Shown: piece by piece, positions 23,761-33,146 of the stretch
Position numbering within the stretch: the first letter of the stretch is position 1
Layout of the letters: the number at the start of each line of letters is the position of its first letter
Source of the DNA: Sphingomonas lycopersici
GTDB taxonomy: Bacteria > Pseudomonadota > Alphaproteobacteria > Sphingomonadales > Sphingomonadaceae
DNA length: 64,000 nucleotides
Reading direction: 5' to 3'
NCBI RefSeq assembly: GCF_026130605.1
Contig: NZ_JANFAU010000001.1
Location: 372,001-436,000, forward strand
Notes under the pieces: generated by a model
Database searches by the model: none
What the model saw: only the letters and a program-made list of their open reading frames with translations
What the model was told of the DNA's origin: nothing
Made by a program: the position numbers and the translations under genes

Positions 23761-26199
23761 ATGGCCAAGGCCGATCCGCTCGAAACCTATAACCGCAAAC
23801 GCGATTTCTCGAAGACACGCGAACCCAAGGGGACGCGCGCCGCCGAAAGCGGTAATCTGTTCGTCGTCCAGAAGCATGACGCGACCCGGCTGCACTGGGA
23901 TTTCCGGCTCGAAATGGACGGCGTGCTCAAAAGCTGGGCGGTAACGCGCGGGCCGAGCCTCGATCCCGAGGACAAGCGCCTCGCGGTGCGCACCGAGGAT
24001 CACCCGATGTCCTATGCGCGGTTCGAAGGGACGATCCCCAAGGGCCAATATGGCGGCGGCACCGTGATGCTGTGGGACGAAGGGACATGGGAGCCGGTCG
24101 GCGGCAAGGATCCGTCGAAGACGATCGAGCAAGGCCATCTCCACTTCACCCTCCACGGCGCGCGGATGAAGGGCGAGTGGCTGCTGGTGCGGATGAAGCC
24201 GCGGCCCGGCGAGAAGGGCGAAAACTGGCTGCTGCGCAAGGTCGAGGATCAATATGCCGGCGCGTCGGGCGAGCTGGTCGACCGCGCGCTGACCAGCGTA
24301 TCGAGCGGGCGAACGATGCTGCAGATCGCCGACGGCGCGGCGCCGCGCAAGACAAGCGGCAAGTTGCGCAAAAAAGCCGCGCTCCCCGCGTTTCGCGATG
24401 TCCAGCTCGCCACCCTGGTCGATCATGTCCCGACCGGGGCGGGGTGGCTCCACGAGGTCAAATATGACGGCTATCGCGCACTGATCGCAGTCGCCGGGAA
24501 AGAGGCGCGCGCCTTTACCCGCCACGGGCTCGACTGGTCGGATCGCTTCGCGCCGATCGTGACGGCCTTCGCCGATCTCGGCCTCGCATCGGCGCTGATC
24601 GACGGCGAGGTGGTGGCGTTCGATCAAGACGGGCGGCCGAGCTTCTCCGCGCTGCAGGCCGCGCTCAAGGACGGCGGCGCGCTGCATTATTTCGCCTTCG
24701 ACCTGCTCGAAGAAGCGGGCGAGGATCTGACGCCGCTCGGCAATGCCGCGCGCAAGGAACGGCTCGCCGCGCTGCTCGCGGGCGCCGAAGCGCCGATCCA
24801 TTATGCCGAGCATCTCGCCGCGGGCGGGGAGAAGCTGTTCGCGCAATTATGTCGCGAGGGATATGAAGGCGTCGTCTCGAAACGCGCCGACGCGCGCTAT
24901 CGCGGCACCCGCACGCACGATTGGCTCAAGACCAAATGCACCCGGCGGCAGGAATTCGTCATCATCGGCCATCTCGAGAGCGACCGGCCGGGGCGCGACC
25001 TGCGCAGCCTTGCGCTCGGGCTCTACGAGGGCGACACGCTGCGTTATGCAGGCCGGGTCGGCACCGGCTTCGACGCCGATACGCGCGACTTGCTGCTCGC
25101 CAAGCTCAAGCCGCTTGCGCGCAAGACCGCCCCGACCGAGGTGCCGCGCGCCGCATCGCGCGGGGTGCGCTGGGTCGAGCCGAAGCTCGTCGCCGAAGTG
25201 GCGTTCGCCGAATTCACCGCCGATCACGTCATCCGCCACGCAAGCTTCATCGGACTGCGTGAAGACAAGGAAGCGCAGGAGATCGTGCCCGAAACCCCCG
25301 CCAGCGCCCCCACCGATACGGTCCCCGACGCCGCGCCGTTCGGCATCACGATCACCCACCCCGATCGCGTGATCTATCCCAAGAGTGGCACCACCAAGGG
25401 CGAGCTCGCGGCTTATTATGCGCAGCTCGCCGAGCCGATGCTGCAATGGCTCGCGGACCGCCCGGTCAGCCTGGTGCGCTGCCCGCAAGGGCGCGGCAAG
25501 CAATGCTTTTTCCAGAAGCACGATTCAGGCGCGTTCGGCGACAAGGTCGATCATGTCGCGATCCGCGAGAAGAAGGGCGGGGTCGAGGATTATCTGGTCG
25601 TCAACGACGAGGTCGGGCTGCTCACCTGCGTCCAGATGAACACGATCGAATTCCACGGCTGGGGCGCGCGCGCCAGCGATGTCGAACACCCCGATCGGAT
25701 GATCTTCGATCTCGATCCCGAGGAAGGGCTCGATTTCGCCGAGGTGCGCCGCGCCGCGGTGCAATTGCGCGACCTGCTTGGCGAAATGGGGCTGGCGAGC
25801 TTTGCGATGGCGAGCGGCGGCAAGGGGGTGCATGTCGTCGTCCCGCTCGACGCGACCGCCGACTGGCCGGCGGTGAAGGATTTCGCGAGCCGGTTCGCCC
25901 GTGCGGTCGCCGAGGCGCATCCCAAGCGCTTCACCGCCAATATGCGCAAGATCGAGCGGCGCAACCGCATCTTCCTCGATTGGCTGCGCAACGAGCGCGG
26001 CGCGACCGCGGTGCTGCCTTATTCGGCGCGCGCGCGCGATGCCGCGACGGTCGCCGCGCCGATTACCTGGGCCGAGCTCGACGTGCTGAGCGACGCGCGG
26101 CCGTTTACGATCGTCGATGCGGCGCGGCTGATCGACCGCGCCGGCAGCCGCGACCTGAGCGACTGGGGTATCGCCCGGCAGCAGCTTCCGGCGCTGTGA
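23761..26199 (+). CDS. ligD: ATP-dependent DNA ligase D (phosphoesterase-ligase-polymerase)
   Basis: The 812-residue protein has three domains. The 3'-phosphoesterase domain is at about 1-190 (KHDATRLHWDFRLEMDG, EGTIPKGQYGGG). The ligase domain is at about 205-510, with the adenylated Lys in EVKYDGYRAL and EGVVSKRADARYRG. The primase-like polymerase domain is at about 530-810 (IFDLDPEEGLDF, ASGGKGVHVVVPL). This is the PE-LIG-POL order common in proteobacteria. With Ku it forms the minimal NHEJ machine, used in non-dividing cells and under desiccation or radiation damage. Confidence 0.95.
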   Translation: MAKADPLETYNRKRDFSKTREPKGTRAAESGNLFVVQKHDATRLHWDFRLEMDGVLKSWAVTRGPSLDPEDKRLAVRTEDHPMSYARFEGTIPKGQYGGGTVMLWDEGTWEPVGGKDPSKTIEQGHLHFTLHGARMKGEWLLVRMKPRPGEKGENWLLRKVEDQYAGASGELVDRALTSVSSGRTMLQIADGAAPRKTSGKLRKKAALPAFRDVQLATLVDHVPTGAGWLHEVKYDGYRALIAVAGKEARAFTRHGLDWSDRFAPIVTAFADLGLASALIDGEVVAFDQDGRPSFSALQAALKDGGALHYFAFDLLEEAGEDLTPLGNAARKERLAALLAGAEAPIHYAEHLAAGGEKLFAQLCREGYEGVVSKRADARYRGTRTHDWLKTKCTRRQEFVIIGHLESDRPGRDLRSLALGLYEGDTLRYAGRVGTGFDADTRDLLLAKLKPLARKTAPTEVPRAASRGVRWVEPKLVAEVAFAEFTADHVIRHASFIGLREDKEAQEIVPETPASAPTDTVPDAAPFGITITHPDRVIYPKSGTTKGELAAYYAQLAEPMLQWLADRPVSLVRCPQGRGKQCFFQKHDSGAFGDKVDHVAIREKKGGVEDYLVVNDEVGLLTCVQMNTIEFHGWGARASDVEHPDRMIFDLDPEEGLDFAEVRRAAVQLRDLLGEMGLASFAMASGGKGVHVVVPLDATADWPAVKDFASRFARAVAEAHPKRFTANMRKIERRNRIFLDWLRNERGATAVLPYSARARDAATVAAPITWAELDVLSDARPFTIVDAARLIDRAGSRDLSDWGIARQQLPAL

Positions 26200-26218
26200 A
26201 GAGAGGCAGATGCCCGGG

Positions 26219-27796
26219 CTACAGGTCGAAACGTATCCCCTGCGCGAGCGGCAGGCTGCGCGAATAATTGATCGTCGAGGTCTGGCGCCGCATATAGCCC
26301 TTCCACGCATCCGAACCGGACTCGCGGCCACCCCCGGTTTCCTTCTCGCCGCCGAACGCCCCGCCGATCTCGGCACCCGACGGGCCGATGTTCACATTGG
26401 CGATTCCGCAATCCGATCCCGCCGCAGAGAGGAATTCCTCCGCCTCGCGGACGTCATTGGTGAAGATGCAGGACGAAAGCCCCTGGGGAACATCGTTCTG
26501 CAGCGCGATCGCCTCTTCGAACCGGTCGTAACGCATCGCGTAAAGGATCGGCGCAAAGGTCTCGCGGCACACGATCGCGGTCTGGCCGGGCATTTCGACC
26601 AGCGCCGGGCGGACGTAGAAAGCATCGGGATAGCGATCGCCCTCCACGCGCTCGCCGCCGTAGACGGTTCCGCCTTCCGCAACCGCCTGCGCCAGCGCGC
26701 CCTGCATGGCGTCGAACGACGCTTTTTCGAAGAGCGGCCCCATATAAGTCGCCTCGTCGAGCGGATCGCCGATCGCGACCGCGTCGATCACCGCCTTCAG
26801 CCGCGTGACGAGACGATCGTAAACCTCGCGGTGGGCGACCAGCCGGCGCAAGGTGGTGCAGCGCTGACCCGACGTACCGATCGCCGAGAAGGCGATCGCG
26901 CGAACCGCGAGTTCCAGATCCGCGCTCGGCGCGACGATCATCGCGGCATTGCCGCCGAGCTCCAGGATCGGCCGGGCAAACCGGCGCGCCAAACGCTCGC
27001 TGACCGCGCGTCCCATGCGCGTGGATCCTGTCGCGGACATGATCGCGACGCGTTCGTGGTCGCTCAGCACCTCGCCGATCGCCGCGCCGCCGATCACCAC
27101 CTGGAGCAGGTCATCGGGCGCGTCACCGAAGCGCGCGAGCGCCCGGTCGCACAGGCGCTGCACCGCCAATGCGGTCAGCGGCGTCTTCTCCGAAGGCTTC
27201 CAGACCACCGAATTCCCGCAAACGAGCGCCAGCGCCGCGTTCCACGCCCAGACGGCAACGGGAAAATTGAACGCGCTGATGACGGCGCAGACGCCCATCG
27301 GATGCCATGTCTCGCGCATCGCATGGCCCGGCCGCTCCGATGCGATAGTCAGGCCGTAGAGCTGGCGCGAAAGCCCGACCGCAAAGTCGCAGATGTCGAT
27401 CATCTCCTGGACTTCGCCGAGCGCCTCCTGGCGGATCTTGCCCATTTCGAGCGAGACGAGCGCGCCGAGATCGGCCTTCGCGGCGCGCAGCTCCTCCCCG
27501 AGCAGACGCACGAGCTCGCCGCGGCGTGGCGCCGGCACATTGCGCCAGGCCAGAAAAGCGCGGTGCGCGCCGTCGACCGCGGCCGCCGCCTGCACGCCCG
27601 TATGCGCTTCGACCGAGGCGATGCGGTCCCCGGTGATCGGCGTGAAAACCGGCATGCCGCCGGGAACATTCGCGTGTTCGGAGAGATCGCATGCCGCGAG
27701 AATCCCCGCAAATCTCCGATCCCTCTCATTCGGCGGCAGATCGATCTCCCCCGTCAACGTCGACGCTTGAGGGTGCAGCGGGTCGGATATGGACAT
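26219..27796 (-). CDS. ALDH7-type aldehyde dehydrogenase (aminoadipate-semialdehyde dehydrogenase-like)
   Basis: ATG 27796 with GGAAAG upstream gives 525 residues; the longer frame on this strand runs through the divergent LysR gene. The ALDH fold has VISAFNFPVAVWAWNAA, the general-base Glu in LELGGNAAM and the catalytic Cys in GTSGQRCTTLRR. The GQRCTTLRRL context and the KETGGGRESGSDAWK end are typical of the ALDH7/AmaB/Pcd group, which oxidises L-2-aminoadipate 6-semialdehyde in lysine catabolism. The substrate is inferred from this similarity. A LysR gene is divergent and probably regulates it. Confidence 0.85.
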   Translation of the reverse strand: MSISDPLHPQASTLTGEIDLPPNERDRRFAGILAACDLSEHANVPGGMPVFTPITGDRIASVEAHTGVQAAAAVDGAHRAFLAWRNVPAPRRGELVRLLGEELRAAKADLGALVSLEMGKIRQEALGEVQEMIDICDFAVGLSRQLYGLTIASERPGHAMRETWHPMGVCAVISAFNFPVAVWAWNAALALVCGNSVVWKPSEKTPLTALAVQRLCDRALARFGDAPDDLLQVVIGGAAIGEVLSDHERVAIMSATGSTRMGRAVSERLARRFARPILELGGNAAMIVAPSADLELAVRAIAFSAIGTSGQRCTTLRRLVAHREVYDRLVTRLKAVIDAVAIGDPLDEATYMGPLFEKASFDAMQGALAQAVAEGGTVYGGERVEGDRYPDAFYVRPALVEMPGQTAIVCRETFAPILYAMRYDRFEEAIALQNDVPQGLSSCIFTNDVREAEEFLSAAGSDCGIANVNIGPSGAEIGGAFGGEKETGGGRESGSDAWKGYMRRQTSTINYSRSLPLAQGIRFDL

Positions 27797-28114
27797 GGGT
27801 CGAGCTTTCCAGTGAGGGATTGCGTTATCGGTTTCGGATCGCGCGTGCGATATCCTGTGGCTCGGCCGTTGCCGGCAGCGGCGCGAGCGCGAAGGAATAT
27901 TCGGTAATCGCGTGGGGACATCGGCGTACTCCGCCGACAATAGGCCGTGGCAGCGCGGAAGAAACTGATTTAAGCGCATCACCTCTTGAGAATTATCGAT
28001 GAGGAACCGAGCAGCGATCGGAAGCACTTGCGCACTGCTGCGCTGAACGATCGGATGCAGCCGGCCGCTTGCCGCCGCGCCGGGCCGGGCCTGATCGCCG
28101 GGGGGCATAGGATC
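27797..28114. promoter_or_regulatory. Divergent promoter region between ALDH and LysR genes
   Basis: These 318 bp separate the ALDH gene (minus) from the LysR-type regulator (plus), a classic arrangement in which the regulator controls its divergent neighbour. An AT-rich stretch near 27960-28010 could contain the promoters. I could not identify a clear T-N11-A LysR box or a spaced -35/-10 pair with confidence. Confidence 0.4.
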
Positions 28115-29005
28115 ATGTTTCAAAGAATGGGGGTCCACCTCCCGTCGATCACGGCGCTTCTCGCGTTCGAATCGGTCGCGCGTCTCAAGAGCGTAACGGC
28201 CGCCGCGCGCGAACTCTGCCGGACGCAGAGCGCGATCAGCCGCCAGATATCGACGCTCGAGGAACAGCTCGGCGTCCGGCTCTTCAACCGCGTCAAGCAG
28301 CAGTTGCTGCTGACCGACCAGGGCGCGCGCTATCACCGCGATGTCTGCCGGATCCTGGAGGATCTTTACGAATGCACCGTCTCGCTGTCACCGCAGCGCA
28401 AGACGAGGCGCTCGCTCTGCCTCAGCGTCGGGGCGAGCTTCAGCGACCGCTGGCTGATCCAACGCTTGCCGGGATTCGGCGCGCTCCACCCGGACATCGA
28501 CATCAGCATGTCGATCGCGCGGACCTTGAGTGATCTGGAGATGGAGCGGGTCGACATCCTGATCGGCACCCGCCTCGAATCCGGCATCGAGACCAGAAAC
28601 GAGCCGTTGATCACCGAGCGGCTCGTCCTTGTCGGGCTGCCCGGGCGGTTCTCCGTGCTCGACGAGCATACCCCGATCGTGCAGCACGCGCTTCGCAAAG
28701 GCGATTGGCCGCGATATCTCGCGGCACGGCACGGCGGCAAAGCCCCGTTGTTCGGCAGCCTGGCGCTCGATCGTTTCAGTGCGATCATCCACGCGGTCGT
28801 GATGGGATCGGGGATAGCGCTCGTGCCCGATTTCATGGTCCGGACCGAGCTGGAGGATCGAACGCTGCAGCAACTCGATCCCGAGCCGTTTCTGACGGGC
28901 TTCACCTACGATCTTTCGTTCCCGACCAAGCGCAGTCGAAACAAGGCGGTGGATGATTTTGTCACATGGATTCGCGAGCAGGCCGCGCCTTTCGAGCCCG
29001 ACTAA
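28115..29005 (+). CDS. LysR-family transcriptional regulator
   Basis: ATG 28115, with a GGGGG/AGGA stretch upstream, gives 296 residues; an ATG four codons further in is the alternative. The N-terminal HTH (about 8-65: ITALLAFESVARLKSVTAAA, RTQSAISRQISTLEEQLG) is followed by a LysR substrate-binding domain (95-290), including GSGIALVPDFMV near the end, as in GcvA-like members. It lies divergent from the ALDH gene and probably responds to an intermediate of that pathway. The inducer cannot be read from sequence. Confidence 0.88.
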   Translation: MFQRMGVHLPSITALLAFESVARLKSVTAAARELCRTQSAISRQISTLEEQLGVRLFNRVKQQLLLTDQGARYHRDVCRILEDLYECTVSLSPQRKTRRSLCLSVGASFSDRWLIQRLPGFGALHPDIDISMSIARTLSDLEMERVDILIGTRLESGIETRNEPLITERLVLVGLPGRFSVLDEHTPIVQHALRKGDWPRYLAARHGGKAPLFGSLALDRFSAIIHAVVMGSGIALVPDFMVRTELEDRTLQQLDPEPFLTGFTYDLSFPTKRSRNKAVDDFVTWIREQAAPFEPD

Positions 29006-29042
29006 CGGCGCAGTGAATCAATAACCGACGCGAAAAGGCCTG

Positions 29043-29339
29043 CTAACCGTTCCCGCGCCGCCGGCGGGTCTCCCACCCCTTCTTCGCGGCGGCGGAACGC
29101 GTGGCGTGCGACTGGCTGCTTCCGCCGATATGCCCGCCGCGCCGCGCGCTTTCGTGATTCTCCTTCTTGCCGCGCCCCGAGCCCGATTTCTTGCCGCCGC
29201 CGGTCTGTTTGTTGACCGTCGCCCAGGCGCGCCGCTCGGCTTCTTCGTGGCCGACGCCGCGATCCTCATAGCCTTCCTCGATATGCTCGGCCTGGCGCTT
29301 CTGCTTGCCGGTATAGCTGGATTTGTCGCCGCGGGGCAT
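29043..29339 (-). CDS. Small basic protein of the kind often annotated plasmid stabilisation protein
   Basis: ATG 29339 with AGGAGAGGG upstream gives 98 residues. The sequence is very hydrophilic and Lys/Arg/Gly-rich: MPRGDKSSYTGKQKRQAEHI at the start, GHEEAERRAWATVNKQTGGG, and AAAKKGWETRRRRGNG at the end. Such proteins are frequent in sphingomonad and rhizobial stress clusters and are often called plasmid stabilisation protein without direct evidence. The terminal RSAAAKKGWETR resembles nucleic-acid-binding tails. It is the third gene of an operon with DUF892 and SDR genes. Confidence 0.75.
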   Translation of the reverse strand: MPRGDKSSYTGKQKRQAEHIEEGYEDRGVGHEEAERRAWATVNKQTGGGKKSGSGRGKKENHESARRGGHIGGSSQSHATRSAAAKKGWETRRRRGNG

Positions 29340-29362
29340 CGACCCTCTCCTCTGCTGAAATG

Positions 29363-30250
29363 CTATGCCACCCCGGTGCCGCCGTCGGCGCCGAAGATGC
29401 TGCCGGTGGTGAAGCTGTTGCCCGGCTCGGCCAGCGCCACATAGAGCCCGGCGAGTTCGGCGGGCTGGCCGGCGCGGCCGAGCGGGGTGTTCTGCCCAAA
29501 CTTGCGCACCCCGCCTTCGAGCTGGCCGCCCGAAATCTGCAGCGCGGTCCACACCGGCCCTGGCGCGACCGCGTTGACGCGGATTCCGCGCTGCGCGAGC
29601 TGCTTCGCGAGCCCCTTGGTGAAGATCTCGATCGCGCCCTTGGACGCGGCGTAATCGAGCATCTCCCCGCTCGGGTTGAAGCTGTTGACGCTGGCGGTAT
29701 TGATGATCGCCGATTCCCGCGGCATCGATCCAACCGCGCGTTTGGCGATCCAGAACATCGCATAGAGGTTGGTCTTCATCGTGCGATCGAATTGCTCGTG
29801 CGAGATGTCCTCGATCGTCTTCTGCGCTTGCTGATAGCCCGCGTTGAGGACGAGCAGATCGAGCCCGCCGAGCCGCTCGCGCGCATCGTCGACCAGTTGC
29901 GCGCAGAAATCGGGGTCGGTGAGATCGCCGGGCAGCAGCGTCAGATCGCGTCCCTCGCGCGCGAAAAGCGCGTGGAGATCGTCGGCATCGGGTTGTTCGC
30001 GCGGGTGGAAGTTGATCGCGACCTTCGCACCCTCGCGCGCAAAGGCGATCGCCGCCGCGCGGCCGATCCCGGAATCGCCCCCGGTCACCAGCGCGTGGCG
30101 GCCGGCGAGCCGGCCGGTGCCAACATAGCTCGCCTCGCCGCAATCCGGGACGGGCTCCATCTCGCGCTGGAGCCCGGGCCATTCCTGCCGCTGCTCGGCG
30201 AAGTCGCCGCTGCGATAGCGCCCGATCGGATCGATGAGTTTCTCGCTCAC
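29363..30250 (-). CDS. SDR-family oxidoreductase with N-terminal extension
   Basis: GTG 30250 preceded by a perfect AAGGAGGT (seven-base spacing) sets the start, giving 295 residues. The NAD(P)-binding motif TGGDSGIGRA and the catalytic YAASKGA place it among short-chain dehydrogenases; NAG is intact and the C-terminus has GSIFGADGGTG. A 50-residue N-terminal extension (IGRYRSGDFAEQRQEWPG) marks the YghA/GSP39-like stress-induced subgroup. The substrate is unknown. It lies between DUF892 and the small basic protein gene in one operon. Confidence 0.87.
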   Translation of the reverse strand: MSEKLIDPIGRYRSGDFAEQRQEWPGLQREMEPVPDCGEASYVGTGRLAGRHALVTGGDSGIGRAAAIAFAREGAKVAINFHPREQPDADDLHALFAREGRDLTLLPGDLTDPDFCAQLVDDARERLGGLDLLVLNAGYQQAQKTIEDISHEQFDRTMKTNLYAMFWIAKRAVGSMPRESAIINTASVNSFNPSGEMLDYAASKGAIEIFTKGLAKQLAQRGIRVNAVAPGPVWTALQISGGQLEGGVRKFGQNTPLGRAGQPAELAGLYVALAEPGNSFTTGSIFGADGGTGVA

Positions 30251-30282
30251 GGCGGCGACCTCCTTTGCTGCGCCGGCGGGCG

Positions 30283-30801
30283 TCAAATCGCCGCGACGCG
30301 ATCGGCGCGCGCGTTGGCGAAGGTCTCGGCGAGATCGGACAATTTCTCGTCGGTCGAGCGCTCTTCCTCGAGCGTCGCCTCGAGCAGCGGGACCACCTCG
30401 TCGCGCCCGAGCTCGCGCGCCCAGGCGATCAGCGTGCCGTAGCGCGTGATCTCATAATGTTCGACCGCCTGCGCCGATGCGATCAGCGCGGCATCGAGCA
30501 CGCTCTTGTCCTCGATATCCCCGGCGACCTCATTGGCCTCTTTGATGATGCCGTCGATCGCGGGGCAATCGACCGCCTTGGCCTTTTGATCGAGCAGCTC
30601 GAACGCGCGCTCCAGCCTTGCGATCTGCCCGCGGGTTTCCTCGAGATGCTGCTCGAACCCGGCACGCAGCGAATCATCGGTCGCCTTGTCGATCATCTTG
30701 GGCAGTGCCTTGGTGATCTGGTTCTCGGCGTAATAGATGTCCTGCAGCGTGTGGATGAAAAGATCATGCAACGTCTCGATGTCCTTGCTGAACAGTCCCA
30801 C
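30283..30801 (-). CDS. DUF892 (YciF-like) ferritin-like protein
   Basis: GTG 30801 with GAGGAGA upstream gives 172 residues and the usual short N-terminus before LFSKDIETLHDLFIHTLQDI. The four-helix ferritin-like fold carries family residues in YYAENQITKALPKM, FEQHLEETRGQIARLE and AVEHYEITRYGTLIAWA. YciE/YciF proteins are stress-induced and may bind a di-metal centre. It is the first gene of a three-gene operon (DUF892, SDR, small basic protein). Confidence 0.87.
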   Translation of the reverse strand: MGLFSKDIETLHDLFIHTLQDIYYAENQITKALPKMIDKATDDSLRAGFEQHLEETRGQIARLERAFELLDQKAKAVDCPAIDGIIKEANEVAGDIEDKSVLDAALIASAQAVEHYEITRYGTLIAWARELGRDEVVPLLEATLEEERSTDEKLSDLAETFANARADRVAAI

Positions 30802-30968
30802 GTTCTTTCTCCTCGGGCTCGAAATATAGGGTTCTCGAAAAACCCGCGGCACGGGGATGCGCTGCATCGCGCGCAAGGATTTGATGGTAACATAGATTAG
30901 CGGCGAACCCGCCCGCCGCGCCGTGCGTTGAACCCGTTCGTCCGACGGTCAGACAAGGTGCCCCGCCG

Positions 30969-31919
30969 ATGCCGCACGAACGCAGCGGAAATCTGGTTCT
31001 CTACGGCGCGCTCGGCGCCAATGTCGGGATCGCGGTCGCCAAGTTCGTCGCGTCGGCGATCACCGGCTCGTCGTCGATGCTGACCGAGGGGGTGCATTCG
31101 CTGGTCGACAGCGCCAATCAGATGCTGCTGCTCTACGGCCAAAAGCGCGCGCGGCGGCCGCCCGATGCGGCGCATCCCTTCGGCTATGGCCGCGAGCTCT
31201 ATTTCTGGGCGTTCATCGTCGCGATCCTGATCTTCGCCGGGGGCGCGGGGCTGTCGGTCTACGAAGGGCTGGATCATGTGAGGCACCCGGAGCCGCTGCG
31301 CGATCCGACCGTCGCTTATGTCGTGCTGGTGGTCGGCGCGGCGTTGGAGGGCGCCTCCTGGGCGATTGCGGTGCGCGCGTTCGACAGCGGTCGCCGCGGC
31401 CGGCGCTGGTGGGAATCGATCCGCCAGTCGAAGGATCCGGCGAATTTCATCGTGCTGTTCGAAGACAGCGCCGCGCTGATCGGGCTGGCGCTGGCGGGCG
31501 CGGGGATCTGGGCGAGCCACCATTATGGCGATCCGCGGCTCGACGGCATCGCCTCGATCGCGATCGGGCTGGTGCTGGCGGGGGTGGCGATGCTGCTCGC
31601 GCGCGAGGCGAAGGGGCTGCTGATCGGCGAAAGCGCCGACGCGACGATCATCGCTACGGTGTGGCGCCTGCTCGACGCGCAACCCGGGATCACCGCGGTC
31701 AATCATGTGCGAACGGTGCACACGTCGCCCGACGCGGTGTTCGTCGCGATCAGCGCCGATTTCGCCGACGATCTGCCGATGGGCAAAGCGGAATTGCTGA
31801 TCGAGGCGCTCGAGACGAAGATGAAGGCCGCGCTTCCCGAACTGACCTCGATCTATATCCGCCCCGAACGACGCCAGGACGCGCTGATCCAGCGCCGTCC
31901 GGTCGAGGCGGAGGGATAG
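30969..31919 (+). CDS. Cation diffusion facilitator family transporter
   Basis: The 316-residue protein has six membrane helices. The metal site in helix II is TEGVHSLVDSANQ (His and Asp), and helix V has FEDSAALIGLALAG, where the usual His/Asp pair is Glu/Asp as in the ZnT9-like branch. A C-terminal cytosolic ferredoxin-like domain follows (about 230-316, NHVRTVHTSPDAVFVAI). The family exports divalent cations such as Zn, Mn or Fe using proton antiport. The preferred metal cannot be decided. Confidence 0.87.
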   Translation: MPHERSGNLVLYGALGANVGIAVAKFVASAITGSSSMLTEGVHSLVDSANQMLLLYGQKRARRPPDAAHPFGYGRELYFWAFIVAILIFAGGAGLSVYEGLDHVRHPEPLRDPTVAYVVLVVGAALEGASWAIAVRAFDSGRRGRRWWESIRQSKDPANFIVLFEDSAALIGLALAGAGIWASHHYGDPRLDGIASIAIGLVLAGVAMLLAREAKGLLIGESADATIIATVWRLLDAQPGITAVNHVRTVHTSPDAVFVAISADFADDLPMGKAELLIEALETKMKAALPELTSIYIRPERRQDALIQRRPVEAEG

Positions 31920-31925
31920 CTGGGC

Positions 31926-32732
31926 TCAGGCGTGCGCCAGCCTGCCGTGCGTCGGCACCGCACCGGCGCCGGGGATGTTCTGGAAGACCTTGAGCGCCTC
32001 CGGGAGATTGTTCTTGAGCGGCGGGTTGTCGGCACTGGACCGGAAGAAGGCGATCTTCTTGATCCTGGCGAAATCGCGCAGCTTGAGCTGGCGTGACTTG
32101 AGCTCGATCAGCCCGGAGCGGCGCATCTGCTGGAGGGTGCGGTTGACATGGACCGGGGTGAGCCCGGTGATATCGGCCATGTCGGTCTGGGTGAGCGGCA
32201 TCTCGCAGCGCCCGATGCCCCCGGCATTGACCGCGCCGATGCGCTCGACCAGTTCGCAGAACAGATGCGCGAGCCGCTCGACCGCGCTGCGCCGCCCCAA
32301 TGAGACGAGCCATTCGCATTGCGCCTCGGCGAGCAGATGCGCCTCATGGTCGACGATCGTGCGCGCGCCGGGATCGCATTCGATCTGGCGCTCGAAGGTG
32401 CCGAACTCGATGCGTAGCGCGCGGATCGCGGTGATTGCGATGACATGCTGCACCGCCCTGCCGCCGTCCTTGCCGCCGTCGCGCCAGGCGAGATCGCACA
32501 GGTCGCCGGGAAGGAACAGCGCGGTGATCTGGCGGCGCCCGTCGCTGAGCAGGCGATAGCGCGCCGCCCAGCCGTCGATCAGCAGGAAGATATGCTTCAT
32601 GCGATCGCCGGGGCGGGCGAGATAGCTGTTGGCGCGGCGATGATCGAGGGCGACGCCGGCCAGCGCGACCGCGCCGCGCGGATCGGCTTTGGCGGCAGCA
32701 GGCTCGGCGATGAGGCCGAAGGTGTCGTGCAT
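31926..32732 (-). CDS. Crp/Fnr-family transcriptional regulator, copy 2
   Basis: ATG 32732 with CAGGAG upstream gives 268 residues. The sensory barrel and winged helix are as in the copy at 9743-10543; the HTH region is identical. Only one amino-acid difference was seen before the tail (Phe in place of Leu in RIEFGTFER). The final residues (ALKVFQNIPGAGAVPTHGR) are unrelated to copy 1. Leader and ribosome site are shared, but DNA further upstream differs. It converges with the CDF transporter gene, stops 6 bp apart. Confidence 0.88.
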   Translation of the reverse strand: MHDTFGLIAEPAAAKADPRGAVALAGVALDHRRANSYLARPGDRMKHIFLLIDGWAARYRLLSDGRRQITALFLPGDLCDLAWRDGGKDGGRAVQHVIAITAIRALRIEFGTFERQIECDPGARTIVDHEAHLLAEAQCEWLVSLGRRSAVERLAHLFCELVERIGAVNAGGIGRCEMPLTQTDMADITGLTPVHVNRTLQQMRRSGLIELKSRQLKLRDFARIKKIAFFRSSADNPPLKNNLPEALKVFQNIPGAGAVPTHGRLAHA

Positions 32733-32898
32733 GATGTGCTCCTGCACGTGGGGGAAAGCGCGACAACGGGCAGCGCGCAGCTTGCGCCGCATCGGTTCGT
32801 CGCAACCCGCCGGCGAAACCGACGAAGGGTTCGCTTTTCGCGCCCGGCGGTGCACCCCCGCACGATCCGCCCCCACCTCGTGCCGGGGAAGTAATGAG
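32004..32898 (-). repeat. 895-bp near-identical inverted repeat, copy 2
   Basis: This is the reverse-complement partner of 9577-10471, of equal length and with about six substitutions. The copies lie 21.5 kb apart and face each other, so homologous recombination between them would invert the intervening DNA. Confidence 0.9.
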
Positions 32899-33146
32899 AC
32901 AAATATCGACAAATGAATCGTCACATCATGATTTGAGTGACGCCATATTATTCCTGATGTTAATATATCAAGTTACTCCGATCATATGCACACAACTTCC
33001 AAATGTTCAAAATCGCTATACGAGATTAGTTATTACGGAATAACAGCGTCGCATCGAAGAATAGTGGCGGAACACACCCCCGTTCATCTCATTTTAGAAG
33101 GCGTGACCGCGTGGCCACGCTTTTCGGAATGCGATGGAGAACGATA
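32733..33146. other. 414-bp intergenic region between divergent genes
   Basis: The part up to 32898 belongs to the duplicated crp leader. The rest (32899-33110) is markedly AT-rich, with runs such as ttaatatatcaag, and must hold the promoters of both the second Crp/Fnr gene and the hemerythrin gene. I could not assign specific promoter elements. Confidence 0.5.

Noticed and set aside
26219..28336. A 705-codon ALDH starting upstream of 27796
   Set aside because: The extra N-terminal part crosses the divergent LysR gene; ATG 27796 has a ribosome site and gives the normal family length.
9577..32898. The 895-bp inverted repeats as ends of a composite transposon
   Set aside because: No transposase, terminal inverted repeats or target-site duplications are visible, and the repeats are regulator genes; duplication or gene conversion explains them better.
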